Part shown: positions 1 through 12,800 of the stretch, piece after piece
Position numbering within the stretch: the first letter of the stretch is position 1
How the letters are laid out: each line of letters starts with the position of its first letter
From: Litomosoides sigmodontis
Lineage: Eukaryota > Nematoda > Chromadorea > Rhabditida > Onchocercidae
Length of the DNA stretch: 64,000 nt
Direction: 5' to 3'
NCBI GenBank assembly: GCA_963070105.1
Contig: OY718806.1
Span: 8,081,865 to 8,145,864, forward strand
Position numbers and translations under genes: made by a program
Notes under the pieces: model-generated
What the model was told of the DNA's origin: nothing
Databases searched by the model: none
The model's input: the letters and a program-made list of their open reading frames with translations, nothing else

Positions 1-1315
1 ATCAGGTATGGTAGTGTTCCGTCTTGTTACGGGCGATTTTATGAGCTGATTTAACAATAGATTGACAAAAGTTTGTCAGCATTGATGTGCTGCTTATTGT
101 AAAACGAAAACGCTGATCTGTAAAATGGTATCTGCAATTTCGTCCAATATTTAAATATGAAGTTGTGATAATAGTTGGCAGAGCTTTTCTGATCTTCTTA
201 TTTGGCAGAGCTAAAGAGGAGAGGTGTCTTTAAGGAGAAATCAAACAATTTTTATGATTGTGATGAAAGACGAAGAATGATTAACTGATAAAAATGCCAT
301 TGATTGGTAACACTTTTTCAAGATTCCGTCGATCAACCAGGTTGTCCAAAATTGAGGTGGCAAATGTGATAAAACGACCCATAGATTTCTTAATTTTACT
401 AAATATTTGAAGTGTGAAAAGCTGCCATTGCATTATGCAGTCTTTTTTCCTTGCCAATTCAGCGCAAAATTTAAAAATTTCGGAACTTTTCACTTCTAAA
501 GACAGAAAGAATAATTGATAGAAGCATTGTATGTTGCACACTTCTCCCTTCTTCTACCTCTTCTTCTCTCCCATTTACGTTATCACAAATTATCTCATAA
601 AATTTGACTTTTTTCCTGTCCTATATCAGGAATAACTGAATCAGTAATAGCACGAAAGCATGAATATGATCAGGAAGGGAGAGAGGGGGAGAGGGAGATA
701 TCGCTTGCTCGGTGCATCTGAGAAATGAGAAGCGTTGACCATTGGTCATGTTCGATTTTTTCGGGAGCGGAAGCACTAAGCTGGCATGCCACGCTATTAA
801 GGCTTGATGATGGGCGATGGGTGGTTGTTGCTATGAATGAATTCAGATGTGCGTGTCTTCGTTGCTTGCCTTGTAGTATGAAATCTATCATTCAAGAAAG
901 AATAAAAGTATCGCATAGAGAGACTTGCAATAGCAGTGGTAGAAGCACAAATCGTAAAGTGAACTAAGAGAGAAGTGGACGATGATGATGGGCTTGTCGT
1001 TGGAGTCGTTTCGTTTCATTGCTAGTCCAACTTCCGTCCATCTATGAAGGGAAAGGAGGGCATTAAGGTGTCCAACTTACTCCCTCATTGTCCACCAGGA
1101 ACAGTTAGTTCCTCATCTGATCACTCACTCACTTTTCGCACTGCGCTACTTTCAAAGAGCAGACAGCTGTCCGTCATCATTTTTCATCAAGTGAACCCAT
1201 GCAACTCATCATTTGTGCTGTTGCGCTGTTCGGTAATGATTCTTTATTGGTCACTGTGCTGCTCAGCCTGTTCACCATAAATTTTAATTGGCGAGAAGTT
1301 TGAACATTTATTTCT
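1..1315. other. Upstream intergenic/promoter region of the Caspr-like gene
   Basis: I see no supportable gene here. The stretch has scattered short open frames on both strands without domain resemblance or good splice context. It includes purine-rich runs around 675-700 and pyrimidine-rich runs around 540-570. By position it would hold the promoter and 5' leader of the receptor gene that starts at 1316. Confidence 0.5.
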
Positions 1316-4300
1316 ATGCGGCAACACTCCTACTATCGTTTGTTACTTTTGCTCTTTTTATTCCTGCCTATTTCCTCATTCCTTTCAGGTGAACTATTAT
1401 TGACATATGTTTTTGTTTTTTCGTTGTCCCATCAATTCTCCAATTTTTTCTTCAATTTCTAATATCAAATGCAACTTCTTACTTGACTTTTGCTTGTAGA
1501 ATAATATTTAAATTAATTTTTTTATTTTAAAAAATTTTATTAAAATTGAATTAATTTTTGCAATAAATTTCATTCAATTTTAATAATTCTTTAAAGATTG
1601 ACACAATTGTTTTTTTCCTTGTCTTTAGCAAATTGAATGATAGATTGTTTTGACAGTGAGAAATTTGTCTTCGGTGGATTGCGAGGAGCAAAGTTTTTCC
1701 GCATTAAGCACCGATCTCGGCTCTCTACATATCATTCAAAGGATTGCCATTTTGGCACCATTATCATTATTCCATGTATGTATTAAGGTTACTGATGATC
1801 ATACTGAAAAAATTCAGCTACGCACCCCTAATGGATCACCTTTGGTATGTTTGAAAATTGGCGACAATTCTTTCAAAAGCTCGACTTTTAACTTTCATGC
1901 GTAACAAATGACCATTACTGTGTCACATATCATTTAATAACAAATGTCACTGGAATTGGCAAATTTCCATGTGATCATGGTAATCGATCCAGCAATCGTA
2001 ATTTTTCTTTTTCATAGATTATTTTGAGGGAAAGTTTTGCGTATACCATTTGATGGACAGTTACGGTACAATTATCAAAAATGGAAATGTTTACTTAATT
2101 GTTCTGCTTTACTGCTGACCGGTAGGAGTAAGGTTCATTGGTGCTGTGTTTAGAGGGATGTAGAAACGATAAGGCGTAGTTGCTTCGGATTAGTAAATTG
2201 CGTTAGTTCCAAGTTTGAGTAGCGCTCAATGAGCACACTTCGTAGCAGGTAGAAATTACGTGAACAAAGAATTGTCGGATCATTTAAAAGGGAGTAGATT
2301 AATCTAAATTGATGACATTTAAAATTTACAAAATTTCAAAACACATCAATTTTGCCATGTTTTGCTAAAAAACATTATTTACAATTTGATATTAAGATTT
2401 TATATTCATCACTATCTGCTGCGACTTTTGAGTGGGAAACATTGGATGTGCTCACAAAACAACTTTACATTGTACCCGTGTACAACACCGATGCTAACAT
2501 CATTCCTACTGTCGTAATTACTTCGTGCAAATATTGTAAGTATCTCTAAAACGGAAAAAAGTTCCTTTTTAATGAATGTTTTAAAGTTAGCTATCCCACA
2601 ATTATCGAGAAAACCCGGATTTAGTTGTGCAGTGGTGATAGATAGAAGTGAAATATGATATGGTGCTTGCTGGAAAAGTGTACTTTCACGTAAAAATCAA
2701 ATGGCCGAATACCATCTGATTAATGAGAATTAAACGGTGTGAATTATTTTTCATAGTTTAAAACGAATGTTTTTAGCTACGCCGATATTGTATTTCAACG
2801 ATAATATGTATTCAATTGATACACGCGAGGCTGGTATTAATTCGGCATATGAAAATCATCTTATTGTTGTGTTTCGCACGTTTGAAAGTGGGATATTCGT
2901 ATTTTCGATGGCGGAGCAAGGCGATTTACTAGTTGCTCAAATTGTCAATGGCAAAATTTGTGTCATTTTTGATTTTGGTTAGTTATATTCTTTCTTTTTT
3001 TTGATTAATTAATGAAGTTCGAATTTGCTTTTTTGGAGACAAATGTATTAGAGAGAAGTGCACGCTAGCTAATTTTAGCAAATTTCAAAACAAATTTAGG
3101 GTCACTTACTCAAAGAACACTTTCTGGAGGAAGAGCATTGAATGATGGTGAATGGCATGAAATTCGCTGGATCCATCAGTTTGATTCCATACAATTGTAT
3201 GTGGACGGTGTCATCATGAATTCTACTTCTTCTTCCGGTATGTATAGGAAGTTGGACTTCGATACGGTGATTCATGTTGGTGGACGTCCGATGGACGATA
3301 TGAATGCAGACGTTGAGACGAGCTACCATGGGTGTTTCGCCCGTATTATGCTCAATGGTATTGACCTTTTGGCCAAAACACCCAGATCACTGCGTAAAAA
3401 CTGTCAAGTACTCAATTTTTATTAATGTTATATTTTAAAAGGCTATATTAAAGTTAGCTACCGAAAATTTTAAAATAATTTGAAAGAAATCTCTTTTTTT
3501 AATGTTTAGATTCGTTCGAAAAATGAACATAATGCGCTAGCACATTCTATTTAAATTACCAAAAAAGTTATTAGGAATATGAAATTAAAAGTAAAACATT
3601 TACCGTTTCTTCGTAGTTGCCGAAATCACAACAAATGACCATAATGAGCGGAGGTCATGTGTCAATACCGTTTTCATTTCTGCCATTTTCGATTGAATTT
3701 CGAATTCTACCACAGCCAAGTTCTATATTATTATTAACCGGTACGAATAATAAATCGCTTGCACAAATAATGCTTGATAGAACGGGCTTATTGGTTTTAG
3801 CATTATTTGCTAATGCGTCAAAAGTTGAACGGCAGTCACAATCAGGTCCGAACCTAATTTTGAACTTTCAAAAATCAAACTTTCTATTTCTTTAGTCAAT
3901 AGGCGTTGCAAATGTATAATGCTGCAAAAACAATGCAAATCCTTATCAACATTTTAATTTTTGCCTTTTCAATGTTTGCATTAAAGAAATTTCAAATACC
4001 TAGATAATGACTAGAAATACAGGTAAATTAGTTAATGATAGCAGTTGGCATTCCCTGTCGCTGATGATTTATGGAGCTCAACTGCGTATTGACCTGGACA
4101 GTCATACGGTGCTTTGGTCGGAGGGAAATGCGATACGTAATGTAGCTAAAGAACTCACCCACTTTCATTTATCAGCAGTTGGATGCTATCGATCAGCTAC
4201 TGTAGCTTTTAAATCATCAAACATCATCGGCAATGTTACATTGGATGCATGTAATTTTCAAGAGAGGTAGTTAATTTTTACTTAGATATTGCAAACTTCT

Positions 4301-7300
4301 AAGTGTAATAGATGTCAATATTTGCTTAGATGTGTGACTTTAAAAGACATGCTTTAAGCACAAACTTTTATAAAGTACATGAATTTAACAACATTAATGA
4401 TGTTGTGAAAAGCTTACGATCAAACGTTCTTTTTTTTTTCAGATGTCTTCCGAATCCTTGCGAGAATAGCGCCATTTGTGAACAGATATCTCTGAATGAT
4501 TTCAACTGTAACTGTCATGATAGTTACTATGGGAAAACATGTCATGCAAGTATGTTATTAATCGTATTCATTCTGAAATTACTGAAATAATTAATGCTTA
4601 AAAATTTTAAGTAGCAATTATTTGATAAATTAGCCGCAACCATACACCTCATGATGCTAGCAGCTTCTTTTCAATGTCTGGTAGAAGCCATGTAACTTTA
4701 CTTCATCAATACTAATTTTATAAACTTTTAAAGAATAGAAAGTCCAACTGTTACAATAACAATAATTTAGCACGAAAATATCATTCATGTGAAGAATTTT
4801 TCCTGAAAAATCCGCACGTCGAAAGGAAAAATGTTACAATTGATCTGGACGGTGGCAATCCATTGGAGCCACTTACAGTGCAATGTGAACGAGAATTTAA
4901 GGATTACGACGACATAAGGATTAACTCAAAAATATTCCATCAATTTGGAACTAGTGCTATAGTAATTAATGGAGATTATGAGCCTGGTTCTGTTAAGGTG
5001 TCACTTGATTATGGTATTTCCATCAATCAATTAGATCGTTTTATCAACGGATTTGAAAATTGTGCACAGGTACACACATCGTTTCGTTGCCAGTGCTTTA
5101 ATGCTGAGAGAATTGTGCAATATCTAAATTTGATAAACTTCACTAGATAATTTTACTAAAAAAAAGCGCTACACTTCCAGTATATGCGCTATGAATGTCG
5201 AGGAGGTGTAAAATTAATGAGTTACGGTGTGGAAGGAAGGCCGTCATCCTGGTACAGTACACGAAACGGTCAACATGCAATGCAGTGGGGTGATGCACTA
5301 CCATATTCAAGGATGTGTTCGTGTGCCATTAATTCATCCTGTTCGCACAATGGGTTAAACATTTTGTTAAATTTTGTTTAATGAATAGTAAATGAACTCC
5401 GATTATTCCTCAAGCATTCATAGATGTGTCGATAATAACTTCCAACTGCTTCATCATTTGGAATAGTGCATTACAGAATGTGCAATTGTGATAGTGGTGA
5501 AGATAGTGTTGACGAAGGATACAATCCTCATATGCAGTTACTACCAGTAATGAATTTATATCTTGGAGGCACAACACCTACATCTTCAATAAATGTTTTT
5601 ATTGGCCCTCTTATTTGTAATCAACGTCGTAAGTGTATCTTTGCTAATATGCGCCATTAATTATTATAAAAAGTACAAATTGTTTTAAATAAAAGATGCT
5701 TTAAGAATTCCTTGATAGAATGAAAACATGGCCTAATGAAGTCATTTTCATGCAGATGTATTTGATGCAATAACATTCCTGAATCGAAATGCTCGTTTGG
5801 CTGGTTCACAGCCTTTGTTTGGATCAGTGATGGATCTCGAGTTTCAGGTGCGCATGTCACATGCACAAATGACAGTTTTTATTTGGAAATCGTTGAATGG
5901 ACAACGTTGGTATCAACTTGACCTTACAGGTTATTAGTTCGAAAGTACTTCATGAAAGCTTACTCATTTTTTTCTTTACTAATTAATTGTTTAATCCAAT
6001 CTGTCTGAACTAATCATTTCATTCAATCTGATTAATTTTTCCTCTTTAGTTTATTACGATTATCTTTCTAATTAAACTGAATTATTTCGCTTTTGACTTG
6101 TTAGTAATAAATTAAAAAATGGCAAACTTTCAGGCGGACGTTTGGTAGGACAAGTCGTAAGCGGAAGTAAAGTTTTTGAAATTCAATCAAAAATGCGTGT
6201 AAATGATAACAGATGGCATACAGTGTATTGGGAAGTGGGCATAAATGGAATGATATTGAACGTTGATGATGAAAGCACCGTACTGGATGCTTATATTATA
6301 CCTCCTAATGTCTATACATGGATCATTGGTGAAGCATTTCATTTTCTGTTTTCGCCAAATGCCATATCATATTTTACTGACTAATTTCAAAAAATTATAG
6401 GATCGCGAACCGAACGTGGTTTATCAGGTTTTGCTGGTCAGATTCGAAATATGTTCTTGTGTGGCAATGAAATTATTTTACGAGCATTGGTCAGGAAGCA
6501 AGGACGAGGCATGAGGGTTCGTCTTGTTTAGCTAACAAGCACAACTTCTTTGATTTGTTAAAAGAATGCATAGTGCGCTACTGTATGATAGGAAATATCT
6601 AGCTCTTTACTTATACAGTCCAAATTCTTGTTTTATAAAATTATTAATGAAAAAAAATTTTACCTACTTTTTCTATTTCTAAAGGATTTCTTTATAATTT
6701 GATATGACGAGAGATATCTGATCATGCCTGCATGCTTGTTTTTGTTATTTAGGGTATCGAACTGAGCGAAAAAGGAACATGTAAAAGCGATGATTGCTTA
6801 AATCATGGCCAATGTATTGAATTTTATGACAGCCATAAATGCAATTGCGATAATACTCCATTCAGCGGTGAAAAATGTGACCAAGGTAGTTTTCGTCTTC
6901 CTGATTCTTTCTCATCATTGATCTGTCCGGAAGGTTAGACAAACAATAAAATTACAGATGTCAGTATATTCGTACCAAAAGATTCTGAATTAACGATTCC
7001 ATGGCAGAATCCAGCTCAAGTATCATCATGCTTTCGGATTGCTGTACAATCATTTTCCTCAAATTACTCACTGGTAAAAGCAAATGCATTGTTTGCAGAC
7101 TGTCAGTTTAATTTAACTATCAATCAAAAAGGTTGCATTTCTCTTTATTAAAAAATCTTGCAGTGTTTTATCGATTGCAGGAGTGATGATGGATGATTGT
7201 AAAAGCACGGTTGATTATGTTTTCGCGAAATGAAAATTTTTTTGAAAGAGTATTTAGATTTGTTAATTAAATGGTACGAGATAGCTTTTTTAGTTAATAA

Positions 7301-8766
7301 GCAGCATATTAATTGATTAATGCATTGGTGTGGATGTAGATAGCTTGGTCACTACGAAACATTTTTTAGTAATTAGGTGATATTATTATCAGCGCTAATT
7401 TAACAATCTTCACAGGTTATCTCGACTTATCAGCTTTCGATGGTTTTTTTTTCCACTATAAGGCCGAAGATAGTACTCATAAATTTAACAATAATGAGCT
7501 CACTGATGTTAATTTCTGTGCCGAAAATACTGAATTTACTCTTGAGGTTGGCTGAAAATATTTTCAAAGCTTTAACTCGCTTTATAATCCGACCTTAAAT
7601 TACATTTCTTTGAAAATAGAATACGAATTTATTATAAAAGAGTGAAGGAATATGGTAATTAAACACTGAAAATATAGTAACGTAGAATCTGTTTTGATTG
7701 ATATGTTATCGATAAATTAATGTGACGCCTCGATAGTCTTTTAAGCAATATTGATTTAATTTCTTAAAAGAATTTTAGATTAACGATGAGAATGTTTTTC
7801 ACATAAATGGTAATTGGTCATTTTTTCCACAGCTCAACGCCTGGAAATTTATTGATAAAAGTAATTTTTACAGCACCGATAATAAATATTTAATAATTCT
7901 ACGTTTTCTGTACTCTACAACTTTTGATGTTAATTAATTAGCTTCAAATAATTTTTTTTTTTGATCGCAGATTTTACGGGATGTTTAACAAGGTTACAAG
8001 TTGGTATCTCATTTCCTCTAAAAGATCCATCATCATCACGCCTTTCATACGGAGGTGGAACACGATTTCAAGGCTGTCCGTATAATCACATGTATGCTTT
8101 TCATTTTTCCTGTTTTTTGTCATACCTATCAGATATTTTGCATTTTTGAAGACAACACTGTAAATATTCTTGGCGACACTTCTGTAAGCTTCTTGGAGAG
8201 AGAACCAGAAATAGGTTTTCGGTATTTTTATACATCCTAATTTGTATTACCCGTAAATATTGCTTAACTTACAAGCACTGGAATTAAAAATGTTATACCT
8301 TCCAGATTTTTTGATCAAACGGCAAAAGGAAAAAAATTGTTGCCAAACATTCAGAACAATGCTATCACTGAATATCATACTTCTTCATTAGCTTTAGCAC
8401 GTAAGTTTTAATGAATAGTTGTATGACAGCTAACAAATTTTTTTTCTTTTGTCGACGTGCATCTCCTCAATGGTAAAGGAAAATCAATAAAGCTAGTTAT
8501 CATTAAGAGACATAAAGCATTAAGTTAATCAAAAAAATACTAAAATTTTTTCACGAAACTTTTTTTTAAATTTTTCAGCAATAATTGGTGCTGTTACTGG
8601 TTGCTGCCTCTTCTTTTTCATCCTTGTCATCATTATATGTTGGATTCGAAGTCAACCTGATGGCATATATAAAACCAATGAAGATATTTTAGCATATTGT
8701 GGTTCCAATCGCTCTGAAGAGCCACTTGTTGCAATTAATTGTGTTAACCAGGAATATTATTGTTGA
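1316..8766 (+). CDS. Caspr/neurexin-IV-like adhesion receptor (contactin-associated-protein family)
   Basis: Single-pass cell-adhesion receptor of the Caspr family. Exon 1 (1316-1388) encodes a leucine-rich signal peptide (MRQHSYYRLLLLL...). Exons near 1657-1844 and about 2390-2535 look like a short discoidin domain (TDLGSLHIIQRI; LYIVPV...VVITSC). The rest joins with consistent phase: LamG1 2777-2977 and 3100-3407; LamG2 3617-3845 and 4023-4266; EGF1 4443-4549; fibrinogen-like part 4771-5069, 5181-5353, 5477-5628; LamG3 5756-5929, 6134-6328, 6401-6516; EGF2 6753-6885; LamG4 6958-7131, 7416-7546, 7779-7860, 7971-8091; stalk 8306-8400; membrane span and tail 8579-8766. The domain order is that of vertebrate Caspr. 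The roughly 40-residue tail keeps a GIYKTNE juxtamembrane motif, like the protein-4.1 site of Caspr, and ends EYYC. C. elegans has two such genes (nlr-1, itx-1); I cannot choose between them. Exons between 1844 and 2777 are the weak part. Confidence 0.9.
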
Positions 8767-9084
8767 TAACTCAAATTCACATACTTTTTCTCAGGAATTT
8801 CAAATTAAATATTGTTTAAAATTACCTATTTTAAGCATTGACAAAAATATCTTTCGAGAATCTTCCCAAATTTCCCACTTTTAAAAATATAACAACCGTT
8901 TTGACTACATACAGTTGAATAATTGGCAATATAAATTATTGATATGAAAGAGCTTCTCCGGTGTTCACATTCCGACTTAGTGTAAAATTATATCACTACC
9001 GGATGATGCCAAAAATCTGACTAGAACTAGATGCCTCTCCTATGCAGTAGTCCTCAATCGCGTTGGGTTAACATATATTTTCCC

Positions 9085-9134
<50 letters not shown>

Positions 9135-9898
9135 TAAATATTTCGATTAAATGATCTTATGGTGTAAAAGCACAAAAATCATACTTTTCCTTTCATATTT
9201 AAACGCGTTACATTACTTTAAATACCATTCGTCGAGATTGTTGACAGCATGAACTTTGAGGATTGCAAATTGATTGTTTTGTTATGTCATTTGATGGCAC
9301 CGTATTTTCTGTCATTGCGACTGATTGCATCTAAGAACTGGAAGACCGCTTTAAGTGTAAATACAAAAATAATTTGCGATTTCAATATTATACATCATGT
9401 TAGAAATTTTTTTATCGATAAGGCAAACAAAACTGGCATCAGAATGCTTGTAATCAGAGCAAGTTTGAAAACAATGGATTCAACCAGCGAAATCAAAGTA
9501 ATCAAGATGAGTTTAAAAACATCAATTCAGTTAGCGTAATTAAAGTTTACTGCAGCTGTTACGTTCCTTAAAGTCTGATCGTTCGTCATGTTAGACCTGA
9601 ATTTGACTAATGGTTTTTTATGACAATAGTAAAAAAAACATTGTAACGAAACAGTAGATTTAAATAACCATCTGCACATTGTGATTCAACCAACAGTATG
9701 AAGAGCTCTCATTTTCGCCCATATCATGATAGGTTGTCATAGTTGTTGAACTGATAAAAATAAACCAGCTTTTTAATGTTTCTTTCAGAATAAATTTCAG
9801 AAAGAATGTCTTTAAGAAAGGATGTTTTCAGAGGGAATCTGTTGCTCACGATCAAAAATAAATCATTTGTTTTATTGAAAAGTCTATTCTACTGAATT
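8767..9898. other. Intergenic region between two convergent genes
   Basis: This holds the 3' UTRs of the Caspr-like gene (plus) and the TRPV gene (minus). It contains an (AT)n tract at about 9091-9130. An open frame of 96 codons at 9249-9539 has no recognisable domain and is not called. Confidence 0.6.
9091..9131. repeat. (AT)n dinucleotide microsatellite
   Basis: About 20 uninterrupted AT units lie downstream of the Caspr-like stop codon. It is a simple sequence repeat in the intergenic region. Confidence 0.95.
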
Positions 9899-12800
9899 TT
9901 AAATAAAATCAAACTTTTGTACTTGTGTACTGGAGCTAGCTGACGATGAACTCGCATAAAAACTGTCTTTGCGTCGAAACATATCCTTTCGAATTCGCGG
10001 TGATACGGCCCGTGGCGGTGTTCCAACAGCTGGCATATTTGGCATATCTAATGAAGGAACTAACTGATGCCCTCGTACAGTTTTCCGTGTCGGCAATTTT
10101 TCCAGAATCATAGTTGTACTTTGTTTAGTTGTTATTAGCTCTACAATGAAAAAGATGTCACACCAAAACATGGAACACAACACCGGTAATCTTTCAATAC
10201 ATCATAATAAAGTGTTGTGATATGAAAGGCTGAAATGTATATCTATGTATATACATACGTATATATTGAAACTCACTAAAATCTCGAGGTGATTGACATT
10301 GAAGAGAAGTTTGGTCGAAACAATTACTTGCAACTACTTCTTTTCCAACCGAATTGTCCTCTAACTGCTCGGTTTTTTCTTCGTTTATTGGAATTTCATG
10401 AATATGTGATCCCGTCTTAAGTAGAAAAGGTAAGTTATTATTAATAATAATTACCAAATGAAAAATGCATACTGCAATGTCTTAGCGGTTAAATGTTTAA
10501 TTCTAAATGAAAAAAAAAGAAATTCCAAAATATAATGCTAAAAAAACAACTAGACTCACCATAAATCTTGTTGATGTTGGTAAAGCGGCATCTCGCATAA
10601 GTATTACAGCGCCAGCTGGTTCATCAATTAAACAATTGTATGAATGAAGCAATTCCTGCGCGTAATAAACACCTAACCTTTCCACGGTATGAATTACTTT
10701 TCGACCAATTGACTGCAATACATACATAGTAGTTTAAGCGAAAACACAGCTTCCGGTGTACCGAAGCTAAGCAACAAAGTTAGATGTACCCGACATATTA
10801 TACGGTTAGTTGGTACTCTGAAGCCAAGAAATCTATGAAGTATTGAACAACCTTCCAATTAGTGATGGCCTGCTTCCTCTGCCTAGCTCGAGTTTTCTTC
10901 GTCTGTTTTATGACCATTAGCCCACGTATTTCCATACCAGCATCATTAGCTTCATTAAGTCTAATACTGTATTCTAACTGGCACGCTGCTAATTTCTCCT
11001 TCTTCACTGATCGTTCTAGTACCATTACGATTTGCGCATACTGAAAAGTATTAACCTTACTGAGAATGTTCCTCTATTCGCTACAGTGCAAACTTTAGAC
11101 CAGACTCGGAGTTCATAAACCATGCTCCAGATGTTAGATAACAAACATTCTATTTTTTCAATTGAACAGGTGTATTGCAGGTGACTTATTTCATCTGGTT
11201 TTAACTAAGCAACATCAGCAATGCTTTATCAGTCGTCAACAACTATAACTCATTTACCACACTGATAGACATAAGAAGGTACCAATGAAAACAATCTTTT
11301 AAATCTTTATGATTCTATCTCTAAAAATGGTGAAGAAAATGTCAACCTGTTGTCTCCACGCTTTTTCAGCTTGTGCGATAACTGTTGTATAAGTATTACC
11401 CATCATAGCGATAAGTATATTAATCAACATGATCGGCATTATAAACATGTAAAGTACAAACAATATCTTTGTTAACACTTCGTAATTAGCGCAAGAAAAT
11501 TCCTCATACTGAAACAAACGATTATCTACATCTTACTCTATAAAGCTATCATCTTTTGAAATTTTTTAAAATTATTTAAAAAGCTTACATCATAACCACC
11601 CATACTGGCACGAAACAGTGTAATAAATGTTTCCAGAAAGGACGAGTACGTGAATATATCGTAGCCTCTCACTTCGCAGTAATCTGGATTTAATGGGCTA
11701 AGCTCTTGCTTTGCGTGCATGTCTTTTCCCAGAAAATAAAATACTGAAACGGAAACATATGTAGCACAACAAGAAAGCAACGGCAAGAGCTGGTTAATTG
11801 AGAAATCCCAATCACTAGAAGCTCAATAAAGAAAGAGTAAAATTTATAACTCGCAAGTTGTTTTCCGAAAAATGATTGTTCTCAGCTTCCTCTGACCGAC
11901 TTAGATAAATAATTGGATTAATTTCAAATGATAACTGATAGATGAAGCATATCTTAAAAAGATTTGCAAATAGGACCTTGCGAAAACGAGACAAGAAATA
12001 TAGCGGAAATAATTGCAAAACGAATCATGTCACCAGCAATCATACTATAAATCATTTGCACAAATGGTCCCGTTAATTTGGCACTTCTGCAAATGAACTT
12101 CTCTTGTTAGTAGATAAACTGCACAACAAACCACATACAACATTCATGATAAGGAATAAATCTAGCGTATTCCATTAATCTCAAGTTCATTTAAAATGCA
12201 TTCGTAGCAAATTCTACTTGAAAGTCGAAATACATAAAGTTTAATTTAGTTTGAAAGAAATTACTGACCTGGCAAAGAAAAGAAAAAATATCCAAGAACC
12301 CGGTAATGAAAAGACTAATAAAGCTTCCTCAACTTGAAAATTGCCCGATATGCGAAAAGGAACACATATAAGAATACATATATTGGCAACGAGAAATACA
12401 ATTTTAGCTGGAGCTGTTTTCTGCAATGAAATAGATAGCAATAACATTAATAATGAATAATAGAAGTGGCATTAACAGGAAGAATGAGAGAATCGAAGAT
12501 GAGGCTTTCGATATAGGAAAATTTTACCAAATTTCTGATATATCCATAAAATCCTTGCGTTCTTAGTTCACTAAACTGTTGAAAGAAAACAAAGAACACA
12601 CAACTGGCTATAGTCAGAATTTCAAAGAATAATCGCACCTGAAAGAAAGGAATTAAATAGTGAATTACTAACGAGTGTCGGAGATACTGGAGTGGTACAC
12701 TGCATACGGTCATACATGTTCAATCTAACCACTTTTAGCTTATCGACAGGATAGGCTTATGAGGCGTTTACTATCTAATGTATGACAGCGCATTCTTTGT

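Noticed and set aside
725..967. 80-codon open frame on the plus strand upstream of the Caspr-like gene
   Set aside because: No domain likeness, no splice support and an overlapping open frame on the other strand; the signal-peptide exon at 1316 is a better gene start.
9249..9539. 96-codon plus-strand open frame between the Caspr-like and TRPV genes
   Set aside because: Low-complexity AT-rich composition, no motif, and it sits in a 3' intergenic region.
12447..12713. Minus-strand open frame extending upstream of the VRLFFE exon of the TRPV gene
   Set aside because: The part before 12638 is intron; the splice from 12969 to 12638 keeps frame and family similarity.
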